Numbered from the stretch's first letter, positions 12,407 to 25,095 are shown. The stretch is 64,000 bases of DNA from Gnetum montanum (GCA_015680685.1 MNCI01020752.1:9711-73710); one strand, 5' to 3'. Numbers and translations are program-made. The notes: generated by a model from the sequence alone, not told the origin.

Positions 12407-14640
12407 ATGTCTTCTTCACATAGGGCCAATAATGCATCACATGATTAGGACACTAGTAAGAGAAATGGTAGGTTCTATAATAAAGAGAATTGGGGTGAAC
12501 AACGTCAAGTAAGGGTTTCATATGATCATTTAGATTTTTACTACACTTAAAGACTACATTCAACTAATGTAGAGAATCCTAGAGGAGATGGAATAAGTCT
12601 TAGAATAAGGAGCGACTCAAGGCCTAGGACCTCCTCTCAACCTACAAAAGATATGTCAAGGGATCATGGGGGGAGACATAGGAGCCATGACGATTCTCTA
12701 AGTTTCCCATCTTCCTCCTCGTCTTCAACGTTTAGTTTTGACAAGGATGAACATAGGTATAGATATAGAGCTCAAGAAAGGGATCAAGATGAAAGACATA
12801 AAATAAGCATAGATAAGATCATCACCATTAGACAACTAGAAATAGAGATTATAATCATAACATGTCTAATACAGATGAATCCTTGTTGCCTACTAGGGGA
12901 ATGACATAGATTAGGGAAGCAATTCAAATACCTTAAAGGCATCAAAAGGAAAGCCATGTTAAATGGCTTGATATGTACAACATTCCTAAATTTAAGGGAG
13001 GCTATAATTCTGATCCACAACATCATTTATAAGCCTTCTATGATGCCTGCACCTTGCAAAAAATAAAACATTAGTGGAAAAAGCTTAAGATCTTTCCTAG
13101 GACACTAATAGATGAAGTTGAAATTTGGTATAGATCATTAGAACTAGATTCGATCCATTAGTGGTCCACAATGTTGGAGCTCTTCAATTAAAAATACCAA
13201 ACCTATGCAAGAGTGTCTAACCTAAGAAAAAAAATCCAAGGATGGAAGCAAGAAAAACATGACTCCTTGGATGTGGCCTTGGATAGATACTATTCGTTGC
13301 TACATAGATGTCCAGACTATGATTTCTCTCAAAAAGAGAAACTTTTCCACATCAAAGATGGGCTTCATAATCAAATGAGGGAGACCCTTGGGATTTATGC
13401 CCAAGGTCTATTATCTAAATTGAAAGCTCGTTAGATACAAAGGTTAGTTGAGTAGATGGCAAAAGAAGAGGGAGAGCTATGTAAATGAGAGAATGTAGAA
13501 GAATATAACTAGGACCAAAATCTTCAAAAGAATGGGGTCTATATCTATGATAAGGAAAACGAGGTATCTCTTAATGAGGTAATTTCACACAAACCTTGCC
13601 AATACAAAAGTCTATTGTTGAGCTTGAAGCAAGGATAAATAAGATGTGGGAGTTGATGAATGACAAAGTTACAACCTATGTGAAAATCATAGAGGAGTGG
13701 GTAACTCAAAAAGGATCAAGTGGCCAAAAAAAGAAGAAAAAAAGATCAAAGAAATAGGTAAGAACACTTATCAGAAAAAAAATAGCAGAGAATGTTGGAT
13801 GTGACATTTGCCAATATGACTATCTAAAGGGATATTACCTAGTTATGTTACATCTACAAGAGTTTGGGGCTTTTTCTTTGACTTTGAAGTTCATGCAAAA
13901 GTAGATGCCTAGGAAATTACCTTACTCATAAGGTAATTATAGATAGTCCTAAAACCAACTGTACTATTCTAGTGAGACTTCTTATTAGCCTCAAAACTAC
14001 TATAAATTTTAGTGGAAAAATTCACAATCATGCAGGATGTCATCATCAAACCAGTAATACCCTTATTTCTAGCCAGACATTTATGACTACTATGTTCAAC
14101 AACCTATTTCTCCAAATGGTTCTACTTCCTCTACCTTGAATCACTAATATCACTCTTTCAATATCATCAACCTGAAACATCTCCTATGGGATCACCATCT
14201 CACACCTCTTATCCTCTATCACATCCTCAATATTTTCATACTTCCCTCCACCATATATTTCCACCAAAAACACATTAAGGATTGGCATCACAACATCAAT
14301 GGAATAATTCCACTTTTGCTATGAAGATACATGTAAATTATAATGCTAGTAGATCTCAACCATAGTCTTGAAAATTTCTTTTCTTAAGGATAGTTCCCAC
14401 ACATGAGCATAAAATGTGTAGACCTACTAGCTCATCAAAACTAGCACAAGGTCAATCTAGTGCAATAGCTTTCCTCATTAGAAAAATATCTCCTAATCAT
14501 ACACAAAGGACAACAACCATCATAACTCCAACACAAGAGGTAAAGGATGAACCTATCATTGTAGAGAGAGAGAAAACTCCATGCATTACTAATAATGATA
14601 TAGGGTGCAATTGTGGGCTACAAGTTTAAAATATTAACAC
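12407..14640 (+). pseudogene. E1 gag (capsid/nucleocapsid polyprotein), decayed
   Basis: From ATG 12,407 an arginine- and serine-rich leader reads to about 12,905 with two in-frame stops. A frame change follows, then a capsid-like domain from about 12,958: WLDMYNIPKFKGGYNSDP, later EIWYRSLELDSI, YQTYARVSNLRKKIQGWKQE, HRCPDYDF and KLFHIKDGL. This is the Retrotrans_gag fold (long-helix capsid of plant Ty3 elements), and the CP/F...GL order is as in Athila gag. Nearly all stops (for example at 13,031, 13,072, 13,159 and 13,189) are TAG or TAA where glutamine is expected. The tail to 14.6 kb is Ser/Pro/Gln-rich and less certain. It would encode the virus-like particle shell. Confidence 0.7.
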
Positions 14641-17249
14641 AATCCCTATACCAGCCCACAACAAAGCTAAGGAACAAGTGTGTGAGTAGAACCAAGTATA
14701 CATAATAGTCACTAAACTAGAAGATATCTAGTGGCTTGAAAATGAGAGTACAAAACTATTTAAAAGATGCATGAAAATAATAAATCCACTTATTAGTTCT
14801 AGACTTAAGGAAATGGACCAAATAGAGAACTTAAACATACAAATATTACACTCTAATTATACATCAAAAGAAGATATTAAATAAGAACACCTGAGAATTA
14901 AAATAAAAAATCAAGAAGAAGAAGAAAACACATTTGGACCCTTTGAAAAGGAAATACCTTGAAGTCCAGTTGAAGACATGTCTCTGAATGATCGACATGA
15001 AATTATCACCAATGTTAGATGTGCTACCATCTGAATGGTTAAATTAGTATATATGTGTAGTCCACGTATTGAATGATCATTCATATGTTTAGTCATGGGA
15101 GAGATGCCCCATTCTAAATCAAAAACTAATAAGTGTTTTTCACTTTTTTTTATACAATTTTTTATCATTTTCCTATTTCTTACAAAATATTCTATTCTTC
15201 ATATGTTTTTCATTTCTTGTTATTTTTCATTTCTTTATAATTTTCTCTTTTCTTGAGTCATTTTCTCTATGTTTTATGAATTTCTTCTATGTTTTGGTTA
15301 ATAATATTGCTAGTTATGATGTAGAAATCAACATTATGTGTTTGGTTTTTATGCTATGCTATCCAAATGATTGGGTAAATAATTGTGTAAAGCAATGACA
15401 TCGCCTCATCCATCTCTCCAAGTCTCTAGGTAAAAGGTCTATATCATAAAAAAAATATGGTTCTTCTTATGTGAAACTCAAATTAATTAATCATTGTGTC
15501 CAAAAGAAGGATGGAAATACCAAGTGGGAATGTTAACGGGTATGACCTCAAAGAAACTTTGTTGGGTTTTCTTCTTAACTTTCTTCATGTGGTTTATGAC
15601 TCCTCTAGAAACGTATCATCACACTCCTATTTTCAATTAATAAATAGGAATCTTATCAACCAATAAATAGGAAGCTATTTCTTTGTATGGTGTGGTTCCC
15701 ATTGATTCAAAAAAAAAACAACAACAACAATAATAGAAATTCAAAGCACATCCCTTAGACACAATAATGGGCTATAAGCATTGGTTATGTGGTTAGAAAG
15801 ACATCTTACCCATGACTAAAGGCATCCATCTAACTAAGGCCCTTTCTTCCTTATTTTATTTTCTTTTCTTTTCTAAGTGATGATCATTTTTTCAATTGTT
15901 GTGGACTCGTGATGGTTGGTAGGAAGGAATACATTAATGCAAGGTCACTATTAATGATATGAACTTGTTCTAAAACCTGGATAGATAGGTATGATGATCA
16001 TCTTAATCACAATTAACACACAGAACTTATTGTAGACATGGTAAAGTAACTTACATCCAAATCTCTACAATTCCTTCTTATTCCATTAATTCACCTCACT
16101 ACTACATACCATTATGAGCCTTTTGATTTTGTATATTATAGTGCAACATCCTAACCAAGGTAGTGGTGATTTTTTTGGAACAAAGGTATGATCTACATTC
16201 AACTTTGAAGGTGCCATAGATATCTATTGAAGTGGTTATGCAAGGGCATTATGGGAATAGCCTACTTTAGGAAGGATGCACTTACATAACTTTTTTTGAT
16301 CATGGTTTTGAACCAAACCTCACATCCTCTAGAACACCATTGATAGATTCTCTAAATTTATGTATGATTTTGGGACTACTTCTCATCACTTTCAATTAAT
16401 TTTTCTGACTTTTCTAATTCAATATCCTTCCAATTCAATATTTCTTGGTCATCTTCTACACTAGACCTTTGGTTTTAATTGTTCGAAAACTTGTGCACTC
16501 CCATAGTGATGCTCATTTATGGTAGGAGCTAAGGATGTACTTTTTGAAATTTTTGAAATTCTTCTAACATTATATTTTCAAACATTATGGTAACTAATAG
16601 TAATTAATCCAAATAGTTTGAACAACTTGATGATTTTAGTTACCTTATAGCCTTGGGAATAGTACTTTGTCATCACCTTGTGATGAAATGCTAACATTTT
16701 TCTAAGATATGGTAACTAAAGGATTCAAAAAGGGTTAATTATTAAGGAACGTTTACTAAAACTAATGTGGATCCTTTTGTGATTGTAGGTGATGCTAAAA
16801 GGAAAGCCTAAGGTAGAAGGTCTTTTACCAAGCAAGGAAACGTGACCAAGAGAGGAACAAAAGAGGATATGCCCATGAAAAAATTCGAGCACATACACAG
16901 ATTAAGGCTCAAACATCACAAGTTTGCTAGATCCATGTGTAGGTGAGAAGAAATTTCAGTCCATCCTTTAAGAATTTTTTGCATAAAAAGAGAAGCATTA
17001 ACATAACAATCAAGGTTGGAAGTCCACCACTGCTAGCAACAATAAGAAGATTCATCTTTAGTGGATTTTTGAAGACTATACAAATTTTCTAAACTTTAAT
17101 GATTGTCCAGTCTTTTTGTCACTTTGTAATACATCCACTTGAATCCAATTTTATAATGTGGCACTTAGAGCTAGCTAGTAGTTAGTGTTAGTCAATAATC
17201 CCATACATTTCCAATTTTGTAAAGAAGCTCGATCCTATTTTGTTTACTT
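14641..17249. other. E1 interior without recognisable pol
   Basis: AT-rich, with scattered open stretches on the plus strand (for example 16,165-16,600) that match no domain I know. A run of A's and CAA repeats lies at about 15,709-15,735. No protease, reverse transcriptase, RNase H or integrase motif is seen, which supports a non-autonomous element. Confidence 0.5.
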
Positions 17250-17280
17250 GAGGATGAGTTTTTAGTCAGTCATGGGGGTA
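17250..17280 (+). promoter_or_regulatory. E1 polypurine-tract region
   Basis: TTGAGGATGAG followed by CATGGGGGTA directly abuts the TGATGAAT start of the 3' LTR. The GAGGA(C/T)GAG...GGGGG pattern is typical of plant Ty3 elements and sets the plus orientation. Confidence 0.6.
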
Positions 17281-18133
17281 TGATGAATTATCAAATGGTT
17301 GCATTGATGGACATGCATTGACACATCCCCAGCAACACATGCATTGATGCATCAATGCATCATCTTTTCTCACTTTTAAATATGTGAGCACCCATCACAT
17401 CTGAGACATCTTTTGGTTAGTTTAGTAGCTAGACTCTTACAATTTTATTTCATAATCTTAGAAAATAGTCAATGAGTGCTTGCAATGTGAATTTGAGTCA
17501 GTTGTACAACATCTTATTTGGGTGGCATTGTACCTTGATACATTTCATGAATGGAAATAAGATCGAGATTAATTCATATTCATTATATTACTTTGACTTA
17601 GAATAGATTTACTTTCAATGAAATTTACTTTACATGTACTTAGTTAATATTTACATTTCCATACACATTAATCAATCAGTGAAATGAGCATGACTAGTTT
17701 CAAGCATAAACACATGTTCACTTAGTAATCCCAATAACATTATTGTTTGGTTCACCTAGTAGTGTAACACTTGGTAGTCCCAATAGTAGATGCATGGGTT
17801 TAGGATGTGTATAGCATGATGGGAATAGACACTCATTGCCATTAGGCTAGCTTAGAATTTATCTTCTTCTTGGTTAATTAGATTAAATAATTAATTTCAT
17901 TATTATTATTAAGATTAGTTTAAGGTTGCAACAACATTAACTATCATATGCCTCACTTTGGACTAAACCATACATGACAAAGCTACCACTAGTCCAAGTG
18001 GGAAGATAACATCTTATAATCAATGCTTAATAATTTATATGCCACACTAGTCCCATCCACTAAATTCAACTAGATCATGCATAAATGCTTGTGATTTATA
18101 TGGTTGAATGTAGCGGGTACCTACTACTCATTA
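17281..18133 (+). repeat. E1 3' LTR
   Basis: Partner of 11,428-12,273; landmarks such as GGTTAGTTTAGTAGCTAGAC and GTACTTAGTTAATATTTACA are shared. The TATA box has decayed to TTTAAATATG. A perfect 22-bp palindrome sits upstream of it (17,339-17,360). Confidence 0.8.
17339..17360. repeat. Perfect 22-bp palindrome in E1 3' LTR promoter
   Basis: ATGCATTGATG followed immediately by its exact reverse complement. It lies about 30 bp upstream of the TATA position. The 5' LTR has only an imperfect version. Confidence 0.9.
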
Positions 18134-18499
18134 GTCATAGTATCAATATAAATAGATAATCTACATACATAAGATTAAGTTCATTTTTCTTCTTATCATG
18201 ATTGTATTTTATGATCTACATGCAAAGAGTAGGCAAGTATATATCAAATAATAATATATTACATAAACTAACTTAGTATATTGCATATACTATTAATGAA
18301 AGGCTATCATAATTTTGTCCATTTTTATAATATGAGACTTTAAATTTTGTTGGAATTGTTAATGTAGAAACAACTTCAAATTTTTAATTTTTCCTAAAAA
18401 AATTGAATGCTAGCTAATCTTCACTTGATTTAAGGTAGTCAGACTGAATGTTATTTGTTGACAATGATAAGAGGAATGAAACAGAAAATGTTGATAGTA

Positions 18500-20240
18500 G
18501 AATGAGAAAAATTAATGAGAGTTGGTGAGATTGATTAATTCAAAAATTTTATCAAATTATCATAATTTTTTCATCAAAATGAAATCATCAAATTCTTCAT
18601 TCATTAATATCTTCAACTTTAAACGGAAGAAAAGGCCATCTACATATAGAAATGGGTAAGGACCAAAATACATTGTATGGGCCTTACTTTGTCCATTATT
18701 TTTATAAAATAAATTTTCAGGAGAATTTTTGGCTAAAATCAATTACATTTTCCCATAAAATACCATTATTTGATATTAATTATAAAACAGATTCTAGATT
18801 TTCAAGTCCACTTTTCATCATTTTCAATAATGTGTTAATGAAAAATATAATAAATTCATAGTTTAGATTTTTTCCATAGTTTGAAAAATGTTTGGATCAC
18901 TTTTCATCTACTCTACTTTCTAAAAACCCTCCTTTAGGAGGCAATGAGAAGTGTTATCATGAAGATCTTCATGTTTCAAGCAATCATAAATCTTCTTGAC
19001 AAATATCATGATGTTTATCTTCTTTCTTCTTAGTAGAGTTTACTCATTTTGAAATTTAATATTTGAACTTAGACTTATTGAATATTTTTCTAGATTTATC
19101 TTAAAGATGACTTGAGGATTTAGTGCATCATCAACTTGTGTTGTTTCATCTTCACTGTTTTTTCAGCCAATTGCTTGAATTTGTGTCAAATTATTAGCCA
19201 ATTTTTTATTATAATTTTTGGTAGGGATGGTTTCAATAAAGTATATGGAATGATTTCAATAAAGTATAGAGTATTTGATACTCTTTTGGTATTTAAGATA
19301 TCTTTATCTCCCTTTGAGATTATGCTTCTATTCTAAATGAATGAAATTCCATGACCTCTTTGGATTATGTTCCCAATAGAGATTAATGCATACATAATTT
19401 TTAGAAAATAGAATATATCTTAACTAGTAATTTTATGATATTTTTCAAAGTAAATAAGACTTTTCCTCTTTTCTTAAGTTTCATTTTTTCAACATTTCCA
19501 ATTGTAATTGCTTTGTAATTCTCCAATGCTTCAAATTCAATAAAGTGATTAATGAAATCCATCATATGGGCTAAGGAATCACTATAAAAATCCATCTAAT
19601 TCAATATATAAAATCCACCTTTTTTGTTAAATATTTAATTACTAATGTAAGAAATATAATATTTCCTCCACTTTTTTTTTATTTTTTGCATTTGTATCTT
19701 CTTATTTCTTTAGGCCTTTTCATTTAAAATGGAGTTGGAGGAAAAAAAATGTTTTAAATAGTATTTTTCTTCAAGATGCTCCATCCTTTTGCAAAAAGTG
19801 CATGAGAAATTATTCTTATATTTTTTTTTTACTTGGATCACCAAAAGTGTCTTCTTTCTTTTCTTCCTTTTTCTTGGATGTTTTTGGATTCCTTCCCAAG
19901 TAAAGTTACTATTTATTGTGATTATAATTATTCATATTATAAAATATTCTTATTTTAGAGATAATATCATCAACTATAAATACATTAAACTCTTTGATTT
20001 GCACAAATTTCATCATGTTTTGAAATCTTGGACCATTGTATAAAGTAATAATATTTTGATCCTTTTGCTTTTGAATGAAGCCATGGCCAAATGCATTAAT
20101 ATTTCTCAAGCATTTATACATTATTTCAAAAATTTATTTAAAATTCTAACCTTTCTTAAGTTTAATTTTATCAAAAGTGATTCTATGAAAAAGCCCTTAA
20201 ATTTGCTAATTTTCTTAAGTTTCATGATACTTAACGTGTA
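18500..20240 (-). mobile_element. Ty1/copia fragment (gag zinc knuckle to pre-integrase)
   Basis: Reading leftwards: a knuckle CTFCKRMEHLEEKYY near 19,755-19,802, in which the last cysteine of CX2CX4HX4C is tyrosine (one base from TGT). Then at 19,401-19,595 there is a stretch with HMMDFINHFIEFEALENYKA, TIGNVEKMKLKKRGKVLFTL and KN. That order (His-Met after the lost protease serine, then TIGN.EKMK..GKG.V.FTLKN) is the copia protease/pre-integrase junction. Flanks carry many stops. No LTRs were found, and the reverse transcriptase region is not recognisable, so the extent is approximate. Confidence 0.6.
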
Positions 20241-20339
20241 ATCTCTTCCACATTTCTTTAGTTATTTTAAGGAATCCAATCTTTTAGGTATAGTTGTATA
20301 TATTTTTTGTATTTTAGATAGTCACTAAGAAGAAAATTT

Positions 20340-20965
20340 TTCAAGCCCTAAATCAAGACATGGAAAGCATGAAATTTTTCTTTCAGCTTATGATTGAATG
20401 ATTGGATAAGATCATCACTAAGGTGGATCAGAATGTAAGTCCCAACCATATTCAGCCATGTGACAATGATGCACAATCTCACTCTAATGATGATGAAGAA
20501 GTTTTGTAGCTTGGTAGAAGGAGATCCAATAAGGAGGAAGAAAATTTTACTTATGGGAGTATGAGAATCTATCAATCTTGTGTTTCAAGGAAAAGGAATC
20601 CAAATCCTTATTCCAGAGCTCCAAGAGTATCATCTTCAACATCAACTTCTTCTCATGATTAGCTTGATGATGAAGATGAAGCAATACTAGCTAGAGCATT
20701 CATAAATGTTGCAAGACTTTCATATGTGAAGTTGAAAATTTTCAATAATGTAGATGGCACAAATGCTTTTGCAAGCTATTTGAAGCCACTTGATAACCAT
20801 TTTGAGTTGGAAGAGGTAATAGATCAATTGTGGGTACTAAATCCAAATTAAAAGGTATGACCTCAACCTGATTAGGAAAAGAATCCTAAAGTTTTTTCTA
20901 AAAGAACAAAAAAACATAAACTCAATTCTATGGTGGCTTGGGCATATCTGATAATAAAAGGTTAT
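20340..20965 (+). pseudogene. Ty3-type gag fragment
   Basis: The plus frame reads an acidic/serine-rich leader, then VKLKIFNNVDGTNAFASYLK and PLDNHFELEEV, resembling the start of the Ty3 capsid domain (VKL.IP.FDG...A..FLDWL..VE..FE). In-frame stops at about 20,399, 20,507 and 20,660 are all TGA or TAG. It butts against the copia fragment in the opposite orientation, so this is a junction of unrelated scraps. Confidence 0.5.
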
Positions 20966-21229
20966 ACATGAACCATAGCAGAAAAAAATTATAGATTTTA
21001 GTAATAGAACAACACAAAAAATATATATAGCATTAAGCTAGGTGAACGTCATCATGTTATCTTAAAATAATCAATGGTAAACCATTTGTCAAGAACAATA
21101 GGGTTACTCTTTTCTTATTGAAAACCCCACCTAGTACAAACGTTTTATTTCAGTATCACTTCCATTTATCCTAACTTTGAGGAATTCAATTAATAAAGCC
21201 ATAAATTAAAATGCTAAGCCAACATACTC

Positions 21230-22045
21230 CTATGATGTTCCTAAGTTTATGCTAAAAGGATCGGGCCTCATGACAATTGGATAAAAAATGATTAATGGTT
21301 TCTTCTTGAACTCCACAATGTGCACACTTATCATTTGTAATTAGCTTCTTATGAAATTAAAACACTCCACAAGCTAATTAATTTTGCATTTTTGTATCAT
21401 CATATCATGCCACAAAGATTCTTTAATTGGTTCTTTAATTATTGGTACTAAAATTTTATGGACCATTATGGAAAGCCATGTTGTTATATAGTTACTTAGC
21501 TATCATGACTTGTATCTATGATTTGTAACTTGTGTAACATTATCACACAAGCTTCCCCAATAATGCTAAATTTATATAACATAAATGGTGAATACCCCAT
21601 CCACCCTCTTAGATGGGATGATAATGACCATTCCAGTTTATTGAATGAAATTTTCTTTCTTTAATATGAAACCAAAGAAAACATCATTCTAGCTTCTCCA
21701 CATTATTTAAAACTACTTCTAGGGCTTTAAAACAAGAGAGATAATAAAGAAGGATAACTTTCAATATATAATAAATTAACTAAATAATTCCTACTTGTAT
21801 GAGTAGTTTCTTCTTTTACGCTGACAATCTTCTATTAATTTTTTAATGACTTCTTCACATTAATTTATTTTCATTATGCTAATGAAAAGTGGGAGGCCCA
21901 AATATTTTGTAGGCAATTTATCTTTTTGATATTGTAGTTTCAAACAAAACTCTTGAAATATTGTAATAGGTGTGCTAAATTTGAAAATCCTACTAATTGT
22001 TAAATTGATTTTCAAGCTTGATGCCTANCACAAAGTGAACTTGCT
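21230..22045 (-). mobile_element. LINE fragment (end of reverse transcriptase to zf-RVT)
   Basis: Reading leftwards: KLPTKYLGLPLFISIMKI (about 21,860-21,935) is the YLGLP block after the LINE reverse transcriptase. WGIHHLCYINLALLGKLV (about 21,540-21,600) is the GGLGI..L...N.ALLGKW block. NDKCAHCGVQEETINHFLSN (about 21,270-21,335) is the zf-RVT zinc-binding motif, CX2C...EETI.H. Frames shift between blocks and stops are frequent. A single N is present at 22,028. Confidence 0.7.
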
Positions 22046-22133
22046 CAAATGTAAAAATAAATTAAAGAATATTGCTTCTTCCAATCCATTTCATTCCAGC
22101 GCTTCATGTCTTCTCTGGTTTAGGGTTCAAGTG

Positions 22134-22153
22134 CATCCATACATGTATGGATG
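22134..22153. repeat. Perfect 20-bp palindrome
   Basis: CATCCATACA followed by its exact reverse complement TGTATGGATG. It is isolated and not part of a recognised LTR. Confidence 0.9.
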
Positions 22154-22490
22154 TTACATATGTTTGGCTTTTGCTATTCTCTATGATTACAGACTTTGGC
22201 TTTTTTTGTTTATTCAATTTTATGTTTTTGCATATGGTATATGGCGGCATTGTTTTCTACACATATTTTAGGTAGAACCATTCCTACCAATAGATCCTTT
22301 ATTTTATTGTAAAAGGAAATTTTTTATGATATCAACTGCTACATGGATAGTCTTTGGTGGGTTTGATAAAGACCAGTAATAATAAATTTAGACTCCTAGG
22401 CTATGCTATATCTTATATAATTGGAGGACCTTTAAGGGTCACCTTTAACTGTGTGCTGCTATGCAGAATATTACACCTGTTGCAAGTATA

Positions 22491-22492
22491 TT

Positions 22493-22523
<31 letters not shown>

Positions 22524-22537
22524 CTATGTGTGTGCTT
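22491..22537. repeat. (TG)n(TA)n microsatellite
   Basis: A TG run passes into a TA run and then back to TGTGTG. Simple sequence, likely length-variable. Confidence 0.9.
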
Positions 22538-22604
22538 TCTCTCTTAATTGAAGCCTATGATTTTATTCATAAATACTGATTTTCTTTATTTTTACTTAGA
22601 CAGG

Positions 22605-23005
22605 TGTTAAGTACAGAGAAAAGTAAGGAGATTAAGATCACAAAGCATATTTGGATTTTAGTTGTAAATAGTTTGAACATCCAAAGTATCAATTAGAAGA
22701 TAAAGGAGATCTTCAATTTCCATGCATTAAAGACACATGGCAACCATTCTGCACTTCCTAAGTGAAAAATAAGGAGAAAAACATAAGGGCTATAAAAGCC
22801 CATACACATAGATGAAGAGGAAATCATCAAAAGTAGAGAAAGAAAAGTCTCTTAGCTTCTCTCATTTACTTTCCATATTTTTTCTTCTTCTTCCCTTCTT
22901 CCTTCCATTCTCTTGTTCCATATTAATGTTGTTGTTGCTACATGCAACTCACTACCTAGTGTTGTACATGCAATTAGGTACTACTTGGATGCTTCTTGTT
23001 GTTGC
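22605..23005 (+). promoter_or_regulatory. Possible LTR/promoter segment
   Basis: GGGCTATAAAAGCCC at about 22,786-22,800 is a strong TATA box inside a small GC dyad. It is followed by a pyrimidine-rich leader (22,850-22,925). TGGTATCATCATTTG at about 23,011 could be a degenerate tRNA-iMet primer site, which would make the preceding ~400 bp a solo or orphan LTR starting TGTTAAGTAC. No second copy is in the window. Confidence 0.3.
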
Positions 23006-23284
23006 TAGTGGATGGTATCATCATTTGCAAGTGGTCAGTGCTACCTATAGGTGCTAATATGTACTATTGTCACAACTATTTGCAACTATGAATAATCCTG
23101 CTAAGTTCCTTCTTTTCTTTTCTTCCTATGTTATCTATTTATCATTCACTTAATATAACAATGTTATTTTTAGTTACTTTTCCTTGCAAGTAACTTAATA
23201 TTTTCTATTTAATGTTATGTTAAAATTATCAGTTATGTTTTCTCTTCCACTTGAGACTATTCCTAGCCTAGCTATGCCCATAGA

Positions 23285-24174
23285 TGTGATAGGAAAAATT
23301 GATCATTGGAGAAATAGATAGATTTGGTACAACAACGTCAACCTTGAATCACTAGGGCCTTCAAAAGAATGGGATTCAAGGTGTCCTAGTCAATACAACA
23401 AATCAACTAGGGACTTATGAAATGCAAAAATGAATGATGCAAATAATAATGAAAAAATTATAGATCTATAGAATAGAGAGACAAATGCATATTGTACACA
23501 AAAATGAAGCTTTAAAACTTTATTAAAATAATAAAGGTAGAGTTCTAGAAATATGTACAATAAATTCCCATGAGAGCAGAAGGAATTCATTGGTGTAGGA
23601 GTTCAAAGCCCATTGAAGTTGATGCAATTTGCTCCACAATTTAGGTGCTAAGTCACTCCTGATGCTTTCGAACTTCCTTTGTTGCAACCTTAGACCTACA
23701 AATTGGGTCAGTACTGGGGGATGAGAAAAGTGGGGGATTTGGTTGCCAAAGTACCCTATGCTAGAGATTGGGAATCCAAAGAATGCAGCATTGACACCAA
23801 AAACCCACAAGTCTTAGTGGGGTGGGGGCTTGCAAAAGGGGTTTATAGGGTTACAATACTTCCTTGTTGGGATTCAAGAGAATGCAAGTGTGAGATCTTG
23901 TAAGAAATTTTGAGTGCTTGAAAATGCCCAAGTGTAGAACTATGAAAGTGTTTATGTGCTAAAACTTGCTGAACTAATGCGAATAGTATAGAATTGCCAA
24001 AATTGTGGAACCTCTAAATGTTGTTTGAGGCTAGTTTTTATAGGCTCTAGGATATGAATGGGGCTGAAAAATGGTTATGATTGGGCTGTATTTTGGCTAC
24101 ACAATGGCTGTAAATTTCTACCTTGTACAGGTAAGATAGGTGTCCAAATTTGGTGGGTTACCATATATAGTAAG
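23285..24174 (-). repeat. E2 3' LTR, outer part (interrupted by E3)
   Basis: Aligns with 52,086-52,974; both start TGTGA(T/G)AGGAA and share GATGCAAATAATAATGAAAA. The alignment breaks exactly at 24,175, where E3 begins, and resumes at 33,653. Confidence 0.85.
24170..24174. repeat. E3 target-site duplication (left)
   Basis: GTAAG directly before the TGTGACATCC start of the E3 LTR. The same 5-mer follows the other end at 33,648-33,652. Confidence 0.9.
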
Positions 24175-24680
24175 TGTGACATCCTATTCCTGGATGTCAT
24201 AAAAATATGAATGCCTAATTTATTACATTCATCGTGGATAACATATTAGAAATATTATAAACACTTAAATAATGAATTAATTAACAAATAAATAATTGAT
24301 ACTAAAGAATTAAGCAAATAAAAAATGGAAAAATTATATTAATGAAAGAGAGTACTATAATGTCCTATTTGGGTTGTCTTCCTATGGCACTTCAGCCTTA
24401 GAGGCAATTCGGCACTACCACCATAATTACATTATCCTACCAAAGGGGTGATTAGTCCCTTTTTGTTCCACTTCACCCAACTCCCATTACTGACCTTTCT
24501 AGGATCCGCAACTCCATGTCAGCATGATCTCTAACCCCAACCTTAAATGGCATAGGTCAAACCCTTTTCCAAGGGATACATGAATAGTCATAACTCCTCA
24601 TAATGAGATGACCCTTCATTAGAAGGTTAATTACATTGTTTATAATTTTTTTCACCCTTAACAAGGGGTGGGGTGTTACA
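24175..24680 (-). repeat. E3 3' LTR
   Basis: 506 bp, TGTGACATCC to GTGTTACA on the plus strand, aligned with 33,142-33,647. The long central block GAATTAATTAACAAATAAAT is identical. Confidence 0.93.
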
Positions 24681-24694
24681 ATCTACCCCCTTAA
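24681..24694 (-). promoter_or_regulatory. E3 polypurine tract
   Basis: In coding sense TTAAGGGGGTAGAT sits directly before TGTAACACCCC. This is a typical plant Ty3 tract and fixes the minus orientation. Confidence 0.75.
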
Positions 24695-24879
24695 GTATCT
24701 AGCTCATCCTTGAGTGCTTCCTCGATATCTAGCGGCTCAATGGCTACTTCATCGTTATGCTCCTCAGATTCAGTTCCCTTATTTTCCTCATTATCATCTA
24801 TACAAATAAAAAAAATCAAAATTTATAAACATAATTTATTACATCCATAATAAATTTAACCTATCATTCAATATTTGGA

Positions 24880-25095
24880 TGATCAAAAATTTGAGGGTAA
24901 CTATTTAAAATAAATGTCCTATTTTCCCAAGTCTGTTAATCACAATTTGACCATTGAACAAGTACTTCACTAATAGTTTTATTTCGCAGTTTCTTGGTTT
25001 GTTGTTCTTTAATAGCTATGGGTTTTACTTCAAATCTAGTGTTGGATCATAATGGAAAAGTATTCCAGTCCAATACATATGGTACATCATTTTCA
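24880..25095 (-). pseudogene. E3 integrase C-terminus / chromodomain remnant
   Basis: Reading leftwards from about 25,090: VPYVLDWNTFPL, stop, SNTRFEVKPIAIKEQQTKKL, RNKTISEVLVQWSNCD, stop, QTWENRTFILNSYPQIFD. The order P.AI...KLRNK.I.EVLVQW followed by TWE...FI...YP..F is the group II chromodomain block at the C-terminus of plant chromovirus integrases, thought to guide insertion into heterochromatin. Both in-frame stops replace residues reachable by one base. Confidence 0.7.

Larger units (their letters stand above)
11428..18133 (+). mobile_element. E1: gag-only Ty3 LTR retrotransposon, Athila-like, non-autonomous
   Basis: A 6.7-kb element with two ~850-bp LTRs (11,428-12,273 and 17,281-18,133), a primer site, a gag region and a purine tract before the 3' LTR. 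The LTRs begin TGATGAAT and end near ATTACTCATCA. I find gag similarity only between 12.4 and 14.6 kb; 14.6-17.2 kb has no reverse transcriptase or integrase motif in any frame I read. It is therefore probably a non-autonomous derivative. The gag pattern and the tRNA-Asp-type primer site point to the Athila lineage, which is an inference. Flanking 5-mers (GTGAG and GTCAT) do not form a clear target duplication, in line with great age. Confidence 0.75.

Noticed and set aside
22812-23057. 81-codon plus-strand frame with a hydrophobic Leu/Phe-rich stretch
   Set aside because: The hydrophobic run is translation of the pyrimidine-rich leader; it looks like a signal peptide only because of T and C content.
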